A DNA stretch of 64,000 bases from Streptomyces kurssanovii (GTDB lineage Bacteria > Actinomycetota > Actinomycetes > Streptomycetales > Streptomycetaceae), in assembly GCF_014649695.1 (NCBI RefSeq), contig NZ_BMTN01000026.1:1-64000 (forward strand), written 5' to 3'. Positions 16,123 through 25,632 of the stretch are shown here, piece after piece. Each line of letters starts with the position of its first letter. Position 1 is the first letter of the stretch. Made by a program: the position numbers and the translations under genes. Under the pieces are notes generated by a model. That model was not told the DNA's origin, ran no database searches, and was given only the letters and a program-made list of their open reading frames with translations.

Positions 16123-17505
16123 TCATGTGGCGCACGCCGCCACGAACCGGGCGGCCACCTCCGGCCGCGACGCCCAGTGCGTGTGCAGGTAGCTGGCGTG
16201 CACGCCCTGCTGTACGAAGCCCTCGACCCGGCGCTCCGGCCGCACCATGCCCCACGCGGGCACCGGCCCCGCGCCCGGCTCCAGCACCGTGCGGTGGAAC
16301 TCGTGGCCCCGCAGCCTCGTTCCCGCCGCCGCGAGCGGGCTGTCGCTCACCGCGACGGCCTCCCGGTAGCCGAGGGTCAGCCGGCCCGACATGCGCGCGT
16401 CGGCGTCCAGCACGCCGCACATGGGTCTGCCGTCCAGGGACCGGGCCAGGTAGAGCAGCCCCGCGCACTCGGCGGCGACCGGCGCGCCTGAGCGCGCCAG
16501 TTCGGCGACCGCCTTGCGCAGCGGCTCGTTCGCGGACAGCTCGAGCGCGTACACCTCGGGGAAGCCGCCGCCGATGACGACACCGCGCGTCCCCTCGGGG
16601 AGTTGCTCGTCCCGGAGAGGGTCGAAGGCCACGACCTCGGCCCCGGCGGCCCGCAGAAGTTCCACGTGCTCGGCGTACGAGAACGTGAACGCCGCGCCAC
16701 CGGCGACCGCCACAACCGGCCGCGCGGCCCCCGCGCCGGCGGCGGACGACGCGGCCGCGTCCCCGGCGTGCGGCCCTGCCCCGAACACGGGCTCCCACGC
16801 CTGTGCGTGCAAGGGAGGTGCGCTGCGCGCCAGCGCCAGCAGCCCGTCGAGGTCGCACCCCGCCCGCACCTGCTCGGCCATCGACGCCACCGCGTCCACC
16901 GCCTCCGCCTGCCGTTCGGCGACCGGCACCAGTCCCAGGTGACGCGACGGCGTCGCCACCTCGGCCGCACGCCGCAGCACACCGAGCACCGGCACGCCCG
17001 AGCCGCCGAGCGCCTCCCGCAGCAGGTGCTCGTGCCGGTCGGTGGCGACCTTGTTGAGGATCACCCCGCCGATGCGTACCTCCGGGTCCCACGACGCGAA
17101 CCCGTGCACCAGCGCCGCCACCGACCGGGACTGCGACGACGCGTCCACCACCAGCACCACGGGGGCGCGCAACAGCTTCGCGACCTGTGCGGTCGAGGCC
17201 AGCTCGCCCTGGTCGGCGGCTCCGTCGTACAGACCCATCACGCCCTCGACGACGGCGAGTTCGCAGTCGCCGGCACCGTGCCGGAACAGCGGGGCGACCA
17301 GCTCCGTACCGCACAGGTACGCGTCGAGGTTGCGGCCCGGCCGCCCGGTGGCCAGCGCGTGGTAGCCGGGGTCGATGTAGTCCGGGCCCACCTTGTGCGG
17401 GGAGACCGTGAGACCGGCCGCCGTGAACGCTGCCATCAGGCCCGTCGCGACCGTTGTCTTGCCCGCGCCGGAGGACGGCGCGGCGATGACGAGACGTGCT
17501 ACCAC
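16123..17505 (-). CDS. cobB: cobyrinate a,c-diamide synthase
   Basis: A 460-residue ATP- and glutamine-dependent amidotransferase that amidates the a and c carboxylates of (hydrogeno)byrinate. The N-terminal P-loop is APSSGAGKTTVATGL, followed by the VGPDYIDPGYH motif of the CobB/CobQ family. The C-terminal GATase-like domain has the Cys nucleophile in AECAGLLYL and the His in LRGHEFHRTVLEPG, with GGGFPEVYALEL between domains. It overlaps the cobO stop/start region by seven bases, so the two are translated together. Confidence 0.95.
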   Translation of the reverse strand: MVARLVIAAPSSGAGKTTVATGLMAAFTAAGLTVSPHKVGPDYIDPGYHALATGRPGRNLDAYLCGTELVAPLFRHGAGDCELAVVEGVMGLYDGAADQGELASTAQVAKLLRAPVVLVVDASSQSRSVAALVHGFASWDPEVRIGGVILNKVATDRHEHLLREALGGSGVPVLGVLRRAAEVATPSRHLGLVPVAERQAEAVDAVASMAEQVRAGCDLDGLLALARSAPPLHAQAWEPVFGAGPHAGDAAASSAAGAGAARPVVAVAGGAAFTFSYAEHVELLRAAGAEVVAFDPLRDEQLPEGTRGVVIGGGFPEVYALELSANEPLRKAVAELARSGAPVAAECAGLLYLARSLDGRPMCGVLDADARMSGRLTLGYREAVAVSDSPLAAAGTRLRGHEFHRTVLEPGAGPVPAWGMVRPERRVEGFVQQGVHASYLHTHWASRPEVAARFVAACAT

Positions 17506-18107
17506 TCGATGCCCCGCTGGCCCTTCTGACCCGCGTCCATCGGGTGCTTGACCTTCGACATGTCCGTGACCAGGTCGGCGAAGTCGATCAGCTTCTGCGG
17601 CGCGTTGCGGCCGGTGATCACCACATGCTGGGTGCCGGGCCGGCCGCTCAGCACCTCGATCACCTCGTCGGTGTCGATCCAGCCCCAGTGCAGGGGGTAC
17701 GCGAACTCGTCGAGCACGTACAGCTTGTGCGTCTCGGCGGCGAGGTCCCGCTTGACCTGCTCCCAGCCCTCACGGGCCTTGTCCTCGTTGGACTGCTCGC
17801 CCTCCGCGGGGGCGCGCTGGATCCACGACCAGCCCTCGCCCATCTTGTGCCAGGCGACCGTGCCGCCCTCGCCGCTCGCGCCCAGCACCTTGAGCGCGTT
17901 CTCCTCGCCGACCTTCCACTTCGCCGACTTGACGAACTGGAACACCCCGACCGGCCAGCCCTGGTTCCAGGCCCGCAGCGCCAGCCCGAAGGCGGCCGTC
18001 GACTTGCCCTTGCCGATGCCCGTGTGCACGAACACCAGCGGGCGGTTGCGGCGCTGGCGGGTGGTGAGTCCGTCGTCCGGTACGACGGACGGCTGTCCCT
18101 GCGGCAT
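17499..18107 (-). CDS. cobO: cob(I)yrinic acid a,c-diamide adenosyltransferase
   Basis: A 202-residue CobA/CobO/BtuR family enzyme that attaches the 5'-deoxyadenosyl ligand to the reduced corrinoid. The P-loop is HTGIGKGKSTAAFGLALRA (residues about 28-46), followed by the family motifs GVFQFVKSAKWKVGEENAL, LYVLDEFAYPLHWGWID and HVVITGRNAPQKLIDFADLVTDM. It sits between the chelatase gene (one shared base in stop/start) and cobB (seven-base overlap) in one minus-strand operon. Confidence 0.96.
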   Translation of the reverse strand: MPQGQPSVVPDDGLTTRQRRNRPLVFVHTGIGKGKSTAAFGLALRAWNQGWPVGVFQFVKSAKWKVGEENALKVLGASGEGGTVAWHKMGEGWSWIQRAPAEGEQSNEDKAREGWEQVKRDLAAETHKLYVLDEFAYPLHWGWIDTDEVIEVLSGRPGTQHVVITGRNAPQKLIDFADLVTDMSKVKHPMDAGQKGQRGIEW

Positions 18108-20152
18108 TACGCGGCCCTCCTTGTGGCGGATACGTCCCGGACGTCCTTGACGAGCCCGGCGATCGATTCGGCCCGCAGTTCGTCGAGAGTGACGGCGCTG
18201 CCGCCCAGCTCCCGCGCGAGTGTGCCGGCCAGGCCGAGCCGCACCGGCCCGGCCTCACAGTCCACGACGACGGCCGCGGTCCCCTCCGCGGCGTGCAGCC
18301 GTGCGGCGCGCAGGGCCGGCGCGAACGCGTCGCCGGACCCCGCGGCCGTGGCCCGGCCGTCGGTGACGACCACCATCAGCGGACGGCGCGACGGATCACG
18401 CAGCCGCTCGATGCGCAGTACGTCCTGTGCCTTGAGCAGCCCCTGCGCCAGCGGCGTACGGCCGCCTGTCGGCAGCGACTCCAGCCGGGCCGCCGCCGCG
18501 TCCACCGAGGACGTGGGCGGCAGGGCCAGCTCCGCGCCCTTGCCGCGGAAGGTGATCAGTCCCACCTTGTCGCGCCGCTGGTACGCGTCGAGCAGAAGGG
18601 ACAGCACCGCGCCCTTGACCGCGCCCATCCGCTTCCTGGCCGCCATCGAACCGGACGCGTCGACCACGAACAGCACGAGGTTCCCCTCACGTCCCTCGCG
18701 GGTCGCCTGCCGCATGTCGTCCCGGCGGACCACCAGTCCGGGGCCGCTGCGCCCGCGGGCGCGCTGGTGCGGAGCGGCGGCCTGCACGGTGGCCGTCAGG
18801 TGCAGCTTGGTGAGCGCGCCCTGGGGTCGTCGTGCGCCGGTGGTACGGCCGTGCTCGGTACGCGCCCGGGACCTGCGCCCCGCCGCGCCTTCGCCCAGGC
18901 CGGGCACGCTGAGCATCTTGGTACGGAAGGGCTCCGTGGCCCGCGCGGGCTGCTGCTCGGCGCCGGCGCCCGGCGCCGGTACCGGCGCCTGACCGCTCTC
19001 CGGCGCGGACCCGGCCGCCTCACCGCTGTCCGGTCCGCTGCCCTGCGGGGGCACCCCGCCGCCTCCGCCGTCGGGCCCGCCCTCCGGACCGGGTCCCGGG
19101 TCCGGGTCGGTCGGGTCCGGGTCCCCGTCCGGCTCGTCGTGCCCGCCGAACTCGTCCAGCGTCTCGTCGAGTTTGCTCTCGTCCAGGCCGGGCGCGTCGA
19201 AGGGGTTGCGCCGCCTGCGGTGCGGCAGCGCCAGCAGCGCGGCCTGCCGGACGTCCTCCTCCGTGACCTCGTCCCGGCCCGCCCACGCGGCCAGCGCTGT
19301 CGCCGTACGGGCCATCACGATGTCCGCGCGCATGCCGTCCACCTCGAACGCGGCGCAGGTGGCGGCGATCTGACGCAGCGCCACGTCGCCGAGCACGACC
19401 CGCGGCAGCAGTTCCCGCGCCGCCACGATCCGCTCGCGCAGCGCCTCCTCCTCACCGGCCCAGCGCGCCGCGAAGCCGGCAGGGTCGTCGTCGTACGCGA
19501 GCCTGCGCCGTACGACCTCCACCCGCTGATCGGGGTCGCGGGACGCCGCGACCTCCACGGTGAGGCCGAAGCGGTCCAGCAACTGAGGCCGCAGCTCGCC
19601 CTCCTCGGGGTTCATGGTCCCGACGAGCAGGAAGCGGGAGGCGTGCCGTACGGAGACGCCTTCACGCTCGACGTACGAAGCGCCCATGGCGGCGGCGTCC
19701 AGCAACAGATCGACGAGGTGGTCGTGCAGCAGATTGACCTCGTCGACGTACAGCAGCCCCCGGTGCGCGTCCGCCAGCAGGCCGGGCTCGAACGCCTTCA
19801 CGCCCTCCGCGAGCGCCCGCTCGATGTCGAGAGCCCCGACGAGCCGGTCCTCGGAAGCGCCGACCGGCAGCTCCACCATGCGCGTCGGCCGCGCCACTGC
19901 CGGCCCCGCCTCGTGCGGGCCGTCAGGACACGCCGGGTCCGGGGCCGTGGGGGCGCAGGAGAACCGGCACCCGGCGACCACGTCGACGTCCGGCATGAGG
20001 GACGCGAGCGCCCGCACGGCGGTCGACTTGGCGGTCCCCTTCTCGCCGCGCACGAGCACGCCGCCGACCGCCGGACTGACCGCGTTGAGCAGCAGGGCCA
20101 GCCGCAGATCGTCCATCCCGACGACCGCGGTGAACGGATAGGGGGTGCTCAT
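18107..20152 (-). CDS. fused chelatase AAA+ (I) and VWA (D) subunits
   Basis: A 681-residue fusion related to BchI/BchD and CobS/CobT motor subunits. The AAA+ half has the P-loop GEKGTAKS (36-43), Walker B GLLYVDEVNLL, sensor LLVGTMNPEEGELRPQLLDRFGL and a lid with RADIVMARTATALAAW. A Pro/Gly/Asp-rich linker of about 100 residues follows. The C-terminal von Willebrand A domain carries the MIDAS motif DASGSM and later TDGRATAAGSGD. In cobalamin operons such proteins are taken as the ATPase of cobaltochelatase. The large CobN/ChlH-type subunit is not present in this window. Confidence 0.9.
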   Translation of the reverse strand: MSTPYPFTAVVGMDDLRLALLLNAVSPAVGGVLVRGEKGTAKSTAVRALASLMPDVDVVAGCRFSCAPTAPDPACPDGPHEAGPAVARPTRMVELPVGASEDRLVGALDIERALAEGVKAFEPGLLADAHRGLLYVDEVNLLHDHLVDLLLDAAAMGASYVEREGVSVRHASRFLLVGTMNPEEGELRPQLLDRFGLTVEVAASRDPDQRVEVVRRRLAYDDDPAGFAARWAGEEEALRERIVAARELLPRVVLGDVALRQIAATCAAFEVDGMRADIVMARTATALAAWAGRDEVTEEDVRQAALLALPHRRRRNPFDAPGLDESKLDETLDEFGGHDEPDGDPDPTDPDPGPGPEGGPDGGGGGVPPQGSGPDSGEAAGSAPESGQAPVPAPGAGAEQQPARATEPFRTKMLSVPGLGEGAAGRRSRARTEHGRTTGARRPQGALTKLHLTATVQAAAPHQRARGRSGPGLVVRRDDMRQATREGREGNLVLFVVDASGSMAARKRMGAVKGAVLSLLLDAYQRRDKVGLITFRGKGAELALPPTSSVDAAAARLESLPTGGRTPLAQGLLKAQDVLRIERLRDPSRRPLMVVVTDGRATAAGSGDAFAPALRAARLHAAEGTAAVVVDCEAGPVRLGLAGTLARELGGSAVTLDELRAESIAGLVKDVRDVSATRRAA

Positions 20153-20240
20153 CGCCTGATCACTCCTTCGCTGGAGCCGCGGAGCGGCTCGCCTGTGCCC
20201 TGCCGGATTCGACGGCGGGCCGTTTGCCCGGCGACCGCTC

Positions 20241-21749
20241 TCACGGCGCGCCCGGAGGGATGAACGGCAGTCCCGCCGGCGCCCCTTCCTCGATCAGCCG
20301 CATCAACGCCCCCGTGTCCGCGTGTTCTTCGATCAGATCCCCCAGCCGGTCCAGCTGTTCCTCCCGCAGCGCCTCGAAGCACGTGTCCGGCGCGGGCACG
20401 AAACGGCGGCCCGCCTGTGCGGCGACCTCCCGCAGGAACGCCCGCCGGAAGCCGTCGCTCTCCAGGGACCCGTGCCAGTGCGTGCCCCACACGGACCCCA
20501 CCCGGCAGCCGTCCAGGAAGGCGTCGCCGCCGAGTACCTGGGCGACGCCGTGATGGATCTCGTAGCCCTCGACGCGCGCGCCGAGCGCCTCGCCGACGGG
20601 CCGTGCGAGGGTCTTGTCCGGCGCGAACCGCACCCGTACCGGCAGCAGTCCGAGCCCGTCGACCGCGCCGGCCCTCGACTCGACGTCGTCCTCGATGTGT
20701 TCGCCCAGCGCCTGGAAGCCGCCGCAGATGCCCAGCACCGGCCTGCCCTCCGCCGCGCGCCGGACCAAGGCGTCCGCGAGGCCGCGCTCACGCAGCCACG
20801 CCAGCGCCTTCACCGTGCCGCGCGTGCCGGGGACCACGACCAGGTCGGCGTCCACGACTTCTTCCGCACGGTCCACGAACCGGACCACGACGCCCGGCTC
20901 CGCCGCCAGGGCGTCCACGTCCGTGAAGTTCGACATCAGCGGGACGGCGCACACCGCGACCCGCAGCACGTCCTCACCGACGGGCGGCGCGACCACCGAC
21001 TCCCGCACGGTGCCCCGCAGGGACACCCGCAGGCCGTCCTCCTCGTCGATACCGAGTCCGTGCGCGTACGGCAGCACCCCGAACGTCCGCCGCCCGGTCA
21101 GTCCGAGCAGCATCTCGAGCCCCGGCTCCAGCAACGACACGTCACCGCGGAACTTGTTGACCAGATAGCCCGCCACAAGGGCCTGGTCCTCGGGGCTCAG
21201 CAGCGCCGTCGTACCGAAGAACTGGGCGAAGACGCCGCCCCTGTCGATGTCCCCGACCACGAGCACCGGCAGCCGGGCGGCCCGCGCGATGCCCATGTTC
21301 ACGATGTCCGTGCGGCGCAGATTGATCTCGGCCGGACTGCCCGCCCCCTCGCAGATCACGGCGTCATACGTGCCCCGCAACTCCTCCAGGCACGCCATCA
21401 CCGGCTCGAACAGCTCCCGCTGCCGGCCCCCGTGGTACCCCTTGGCGCTCAGCTCGCCGACCGGCCGGCCCATCAGCACCACCTGGCTGGAACGGTCGCT
21501 GCCGGGCTTGAGGAGTACGGGATTCATCAGCGCGGTCGGCTCCACACGTGCGGCCTGCGCCTGCATGGCCTGCGCCCGCCCGATCTCCGCGCCCTCGCGC
21601 GTCACGAAGGAATTCAGGGACATGTTCTGCCCCTTGAACGGGGCCACCTTGACACCCTGGCGCACCAGCCACCGGCAGATCCCGGCGGTCACGACACTCT
21701 TGCCCGCGTCCGAGGTGGTCCCGGCGACGAGCAGCCCCCCACCGGTCAT
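20241..21749 (-). CDS. cobQ: cobyric acid synthase
   Basis: A 502-residue glutamine-dependent amidotransferase that amidates the b, d, e and g positions of adenosylcobyrinic diamide. N-terminal [19 protein letters not shown] is the P-loop; [15 protein letters not shown] and [14 protein letters not shown] are CobQ signatures. The C-terminal GATase has [11 protein letters not shown] with the Cys nucleophile and [10 protein letters not shown] plus [19 protein letters not shown] with the His. It overlaps cobD by four bases (ATGA). An 88-base gap separates it from the chelatase gene downstream. Confidence 0.96.
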   Translation of the reverse strand: MTGGGLLVAGTTSDAGKSVVTAGICRWLVRQGVKVAPFKGQNMSLNSFVTREGAEIGRAQAMQAQAARVEPTALMNPVLLKPGSDRSSQVVLMGRPVGELSAKGYHGGRQRELFEPVMACLEELRGTYDAVICEGAGSPAEINLRRTDIVNMGIARAARLPVLVVGDIDRGGVFAQFFGTTALLSPEDQALVAGYLVNKFRGDVSLLEPGLEMLLGLTGRRTFGVLPYAHGLGIDEEDGLRVSLRGTVRESVVAPPVGEDVLRVAVCAVPLMSNFTDVDALAAEPGVVVRFVDRAEEVVDADLVVVPGTRGTVKALAWLRERGLADALVRRAAEGRPVLGICGGFQALGEHIEDDVESRAGAVDGLGLLPVRVRFAPDKTLARPVGEALGARVEGYEIHHGVAQVLGGDAFLDGCRVGSVWGTHWHGSLESDGFRRAFLREVAAQAGRRFVPAPDTCFEALREEQLDRLGDLIEEHADTGALMRLIEEGAPAGLPFIPPGAP

Positions 21750-22699
21750 GCCGGCCTCCTTCCGCCGCGGCCCTGCCGCAGCACCCGCCCCGCCGCGCAG
21801 ACGGCGAGGGTCAGCAGACCGACCCGGCGCGACAGCCGCACCGCCCGTCCGATGTCACCGAACTCCACCGCACGCCCGGCCCCGTTGAGCACCGGCCGGT
21901 GCTCGACCCGTCCGCCGTACGAGAGGGAACCGCCCAGCCGCACGCCCAGGGCGCCCGCGAAAGAAGCCTCCACAGGGCCCGCGTTGGGGCTCGGGTGCTT
22001 GGCCGCGTCCGCGCGCCAGGCCCGTACGGCTCCGCGCCGGTCCGGCCCGCAGACGGCCGCCAGCGCGGCGGTCAGCCGGGCGCCGGGCCACCCGGCGACG
22101 TCGTCCAGACGGGCCGACGCCCAGCCGTACCGCAGGTAGCGGGGCGACGTGTGGCCGACCATCGCGTCCAGGGTGTTCACCGCCCGGAAACCGACCAGCC
22201 CGGGCACGCCCGCCAGCGCTCCCCACACCAGGGCACCCACGACGGCGTCGGAGGTGTTCTCGGCGACGGACTCGACGACGGCGCGGGCGATCTGCTGCTC
22301 GTCCAGGGCCTGCGGGTCGCGCCCGCAGAGATGGGGCAGCCGCTCGCGGGCCGCCTCGACGTCCCCGGCGGCCAGCGCGTCGCCGATGGCCGTGGCCTCC
22401 CGCCCCAGGGTCGTACCCCCGACGACCGCCCAGGTGGCGGCGGCGGTCAGGGCGACGGACGCGGCGGGGGAGCGGCGTACGGCCCGGGAGGCCAGCACGG
22501 CCGCTGCGACGGCGCCACCGGCGCACACAGCGGTGTGCAGGGCGCCCCGGCCGCGGTGGTCACGCCAAAGGACACGCTCGACGGCGCTCGCGGCCCGTCC
22601 GAACGCGGCGACCGGATGCCCGCGGCGGGGATCGCCGAGGAGCAGGTCACCGGCGAGGCCGGCGGCGGCGCCGTACACGAAGACTCGGTCGGCACGCAC
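21746..22699 (-). CDS. cobD: adenosylcobinamide-phosphate synthase (CbiB/CobD)
   Basis: A 317-residue integral membrane protein that joins aminopropanol (phosphate) to adenosylcobyric acid. Typical features are [25 protein letters not shown] at the N-terminus, [62 protein letters not shown] and [19 protein letters not shown]. It is the first gene after the cobalamin riboswitch and starts with GTG; the start lies next to a small hairpin that pairs the GGGA Shine-Dalgarno-like sequence. Confidence 0.94.
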   Translation of the reverse strand: MRADRVFVYGAAAGLAGDLLLGDPRRGHPVAAFGRAASAVERVLWRDHRGRGALHTAVCAGGAVAAAVLASRAVRRSPAASVALTAAATWAVVGGTTLGREATAIGDALAAGDVEAARERLPHLCGRDPQALDEQQIARAVVESVAENTSDAVVGALVWGALAGVPGLVGFRAVNTLDAMVGHTSPRYLRYGWASARLDDVAGWPGARLTAALAAVCGPDRRGAVRAWRADAAKHPSPNAGPVEASFAGALGVRLGGSLSYGGRVEHRPVLNGAGRAVEFGDIGRAVRLSRRVGLLTLAVCAAGRVLRQGRGGRRPA

Positions 22700-22714
22700 G
22701 GGATCAGCGATCCC
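22700..22714 (-). promoter_or_regulatory. start-codon-proximal hairpin, possible riboswitch expression platform
   Basis: GGGATC-GCT-GATCCC on the minus strand ends at the base before the cobD GTG. The left arm contains the only GGGA that could act as Shine-Dalgarno sequence, so pairing here would block initiation. It is a candidate translational switch coupled to the B12 aptamer. Confidence 0.45.
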
Positions 22715-22784
22715 AGGGGTGGTGTCCGACGGACAGGGCTGTACCGCGGCCGGGCATGCGAAAAGTCCTCACTCAGGGTCCGCG

Positions 22785-22918
22785 CCCTGGTTCGACGTGA
22801 CCGGCGGTGAGAGTTCCTGGCTCCCCGGGTTCCTCCCGGGTGACAGTGGCGGGACCGCGCCGGATTCGCACCGGACTTCCTCTTCTGCCGCCGTTGTTGG
22901 CCCCGGCAGTCCACCACG
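22785..22918 (-). promoter_or_regulatory. cobalamin riboswitch
   Basis: On the minus strand, GCCGGTGCG/CGCCGG-type pairing (AGTCCGGTGCGAATCCGGCGC) is followed by CCCGCCACTGTC, a CCCGGGAGGAACCCGGG hairpin, and the B12 box AGCCAGGAACTCTCACCGCC (about 22803-22822). This is the conserved core of the adenosylcobalamin riboswitch. It stands 86 bases or more upstream of cobD and should turn the operon down when cobalamin is plentiful. Confidence 0.92.
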
Positions 22919-22995
22919 CGCGCGAGCGCCCGTCAACTCACCATTGACCTGCGGCGGGGCAGTGTGCCGAGCCCCACACGGGCGGACACACCAAG

Positions 22996-23033
22996 GCCGG
23001 GCCGCGAACACCCGAGGGTGCGCGCGGCCCGGC
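22996..23033 (-). terminator. terminator of the phosphate transporter operon
   Basis: GCCGGGCCGCG (22996-23006) and CGCGGCCCGGC (23023-23033) form a perfect 11-base-pair stem, 20 bases beyond the stop of the 73-residue membrane protein and just before the riboswitch transcript begins. Confidence 0.75.
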
Positions 23034-23053
23034 GGTCGAAGGCGGTGCGGTCG

Positions 23054-23275
23054 TCAGACGACGATCAGGTAGATCCCGTAGGACACGGCCGCCGCGCAGA
23101 GCGCGAAGCAGGCGTACGCGCCGGTGCGGGCCAGTGCGCCGGAGCCGCCGGCCTGGGTGGCCGCCTCCTGCTTGGTGAGGCCCACGACGCCCAGGGTGAA
23201 GAGTCCTACCAGCGCGACGGTGGCGACGAGGCTCACGCCGAAAACGGAGCCGAGAGCAGTCCAGTCGATCTTCAT
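23054..23275 (-). CDS. small two-helix membrane protein, Pit companion
   Basis: A 73-residue protein with two hydrophobic helices (about residues 10-33 and 49-72) joined by a short polar loop, TKQEAATQAGGSGALART. It follows the Pit transporter gene by 12 bases in the same operon, so it probably acts with it or is controlled with it. No known domain is recognised; it is conserved next to pit in Streptomyces as far as I recall. Confidence 0.75.
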   Translation of the reverse strand: MKIDWTALGSVFGVSLVATVALVGLFTLGVVGLTKQEAATQAGGSGALARTGAYACFALCAAAVSYGIYLIVV

Positions 23276-23287
23276 TCCGTTACTTCC

Positions 23288-24517
23288 TTACACCGTGGCC
23301 GGGCGGGGCGACTCGGTCTCGGGTTCTGCCGGGGCCGCGATGGTGGCCTTCAGGTCACCGACGGGCGGCGGGGTGACGGCCGCGATGGCGGTCGTGACGA
23401 CGCCCGCGGGCTCCTCCTCCACGTCGTTGACGTTGGTGTGGTCGACGACCTGACGGCGCGAGATGAACCAGATCGCGACGCAGGAGGCGACGAGGAAGAC
23501 GGCGACGGCCGCGACACCCCAGTCACCCTGCTTGGTGACGTACTCGGAAGCCGCCGCGACGAGACCGGCGGCCGGCAGGGTCAGACCCCAGGCCACGAAC
23601 ATCCGGGTGGCGGTGGACCAGCGGACCACACCGCCCTTGCGGCCGAGCCCGGCGCCCATGACGGCGCCGGAGCACGAGTGCGTCGTCGACAGGGAGAAGC
23701 CGAGGTTGGAGGAGGCGAGGATCACGCTGGCCGCGCTGGTCTGGGCGGCGAAGCCCTGCTGCGGCTGGAGGTCGGTGAGGCCCTTGCCCATGGTGCGGAT
23801 GATGCGCCAGCCGCCGAGGTAGGTGCCGAGCGCGATCGCCACACCGGCGGAGACGATGACCCACATCGGAGGGTTGGAACCGGGGGCGACGACATTGCCG
23901 GCCACGAGGGCCAGCGTGATGATGCCCATCGTCTTCTGGGCGTCGTTGGTGCCGTGCGCCAGGGAGACCAGGCCCGCGGAGGCGATCTGGCCGGCGCGGT
24001 AGCCCTTCGCCGTGGCCTTCGGGTCCGTGCTCTTGCCGATCTTGTACGTCAGCCGGGCCGCCAGCATCGCGGCGAGGCCGGCGACGAGCGGCGCGGCGAC
24101 GGCCGGGATCAGGACCTTCGTGACGACGACGCCGCCGTTGACGCCGCCGAAGCCGACCGAGGCGACCGTGGCGCCGATCAGACCGCCCATGAGGGCGTGC
24201 GACGAACTGGACGGCAGGCCCACCAGCCAGGTGAGCAGGTTCCACAGGATGGCGCCGACGAGCGCCGCGAAGATGACTTCAGGTGTGATGCCTGATTCGT
24301 CGACCAGTCCACTGGAGATCGTCTTGGCGACCTCCACGGAGAGAAAAGCACCGACGAGGTTCAGAACGGCGGACATGGCCACCGCGGTTTTGGGCTTCAG
24401 AGCGCCGGTCGAGATGGTCGTCGCCATCGCGTTGGCGGTGTCGTGGAAACCGTTCGTGAAATCGAACACGAGAGCTGTCACGATCACAATCGCGAGCAGC
24501 AGTGTGATGTGTTCCAT
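23288..24517 (-). CDS. Pit family low-affinity inorganic phosphate transporter
   Basis: A 409-residue permease of the PiT family, which moves metal-phosphate with protons. The inverted duplicate family signature is seen as FDFTNGFHDTANAMATTISTGAL (N-terminal half) and GLVSLAHGTNDAQKTMGIITLAL plus ILASSNLGFSLSTTHSCSGAVMGAG in the C-terminal half. About ten transmembrane segments are visible. The upstream PHO box places it under PhoP control, as reported for the second pit gene (pitH2) of S. coelicolor, which it resembles in context. Confidence 0.93.
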   Translation of the reverse strand: MEHITLLLAIVIVTALVFDFTNGFHDTANAMATTISTGALKPKTAVAMSAVLNLVGAFLSVEVAKTISSGLVDESGITPEVIFAALVGAILWNLLTWLVGLPSSSSHALMGGLIGATVASVGFGGVNGGVVVTKVLIPAVAAPLVAGLAAMLAARLTYKIGKSTDPKATAKGYRAGQIASAGLVSLAHGTNDAQKTMGIITLALVAGNVVAPGSNPPMWVIVSAGVAIALGTYLGGWRIIRTMGKGLTDLQPQQGFAAQTSAASVILASSNLGFSLSTTHSCSGAVMGAGLGRKGGVVRWSTATRMFVAWGLTLPAAGLVAAASEYVTKQGDWGVAAVAVFLVASCVAIWFISRRQVVDHTNVNDVEEEPAGVVTTAIAAVTPPPVGDLKATIAAPAEPETESPRPATV

Positions 24518-24553
24518 TTACCCAGGCAATCGTTTGACGTCATTGACGCGAGG

Positions 24554-24586
24554 ACCGTAAGCAACCTGGATGAACGGAAGGTGAAC
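24554..24586 (-). promoter_or_regulatory. PHO box (PhoP binding direct repeats)
   Basis: On the minus strand the units GTTCACCTTCC (24576-24586) and GTTCATCCAGG (24565-24575) are adjacent 11-base direct repeats matching the Streptomyces PhoP consensus, followed by a degenerate third unit TTGCTTACGGT (24554-24564). They lie 48-69 bases upstream of the Pit transporter start codon. Confidence 0.85.
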
Positions 24587-24728
24587 TGGGTCGGGCGCTG
24601 CGGTGTCCCCAAGTGATGCCGACCGATTCCGCTTGTCCGTTTTCGGACCTCCGTCGCGCTCCCCGCAGCCACTCGAACACCCTCCGTGTCCCCGAGCCCG
24701 GCCGGCTCCGCCTGAAAGGATCGGGGGC

Positions 24729-25394
24729 ATGACTGATGAGGCGCGGCAGGGCGCGGTCGAACGCGCATGGCGGGAGCTCGTGGACACCGCCCGCAGAACG
24801 GCGGCGGAGGGTCTCGTGGTGGGCACCTCCGGCAACGTCTCCGTACGGGTGGGCGAGCTGATCCTCGTCACCCCGAGCGGTGTCCCCTACGACCGGCTCA
24901 CCCCGCGGGACACCGTCGCCGTCGACCTCGACGGCAGACAGGTCATCGGCGACCTGCGGCCCACCAGCGAGCTGCCGCTGCACCTCGCGGTCCACCGCCA
25001 CACCGGCGCGGCCGCCGTCGTGCACACGCACGCCGTGCACGCCACGGCGGTCTCCACGCTCGTCCCCGAACTGCCGCCCGTCCACTACATGACCGCGGCC
25101 CTCGGCGGCCCGGTCCGCGTCGCGGGCTACGCCCTGTACGGCACGGAGGAGCTGGCCCGGAACATGCTCCACGCCCTGCGCGACCGCACGGCCTGCCTCC
25201 TCCAGAACCACGGCACCGTCACCTACGGCGCCACCCTGTCCGAGGCGTACGACCGCACGGCCCAGCTCGAGTGGATGTGCCGCCTCTGGCTGACGGCCTC
25301 CTCCGTCCCCGGCCGCACGCCGACGCTCCTCTCCGAGGCACAGCTCGCGGAGGTCACCCACCAACTCCACGACTACGGCCAGCCGCCTGCCTAG
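24729..25394 (+). CDS. class II aldolase/adducin family protein
   Basis: A 221-residue zinc-dependent aldolase-like protein of the fuculose-1-phosphate / ribulose-5-phosphate epimerase family. GLVVGTSGNVSVR and LVTPSGVPYDRLTP are the phosphate-binding and substrate loops; LPLHLAVHRHTGAAAVVHTHAVHATAVS contains the zinc-binding HxH, and LLQNHGTVTYGATLSEAYDRTAQLE supplies the third His. The ATG at 24729 starts the family-length protein, with an AAAGGATCGGGGG leader. The sugar substrate is unknown; no kinase or isomerase is adjacent. Confidence 0.88.
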   Translation: MTDEARQGAVERAWRELVDTARRTAAEGLVVGTSGNVSVRVGELILVTPSGVPYDRLTPRDTVAVDLDGRQVIGDLRPTSELPLHLAVHRHTGAAAVVHTHAVHATAVSTLVPELPPVHYMTAALGGPVRVAGYALYGTEELARNMLHALRDRTACLLQNHGTVTYGATLSEAYDRTAQLEWMCRLWLTASSVPGRTPTLLSEAQLAEVTHQLHDYGQPPA

Positions 25395-25632
25395 CTCCGG
25401 CCCCGCCCTCCCCGGAACCGGGCCAGGCCCGGGACCCCACGGCCTTCGGCAGTGCCCCTTCCAGCCCTACGGCCCGGGGGCGGAGCCCCGGACCCCCGCG
25501 CGGAGCGCGGTGGCGGGTCCGGGCGGCGGTGGCGGGTCCGGGCGGTGCCCGGTTTCGGGAAGACGCCCACGTCGCAACACTCCCGGCCCCGCCCACTGGC
25601 CCCCTCCCGCGCCCGCCCCGACACTGGTACAC

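Noticed and set aside
18293-20263. 656-codon plus-strand frame opposite the chelatase gene
   Set aside because: The opposite strand has clear AAA+ and VWA motifs; this frame shows no domain.
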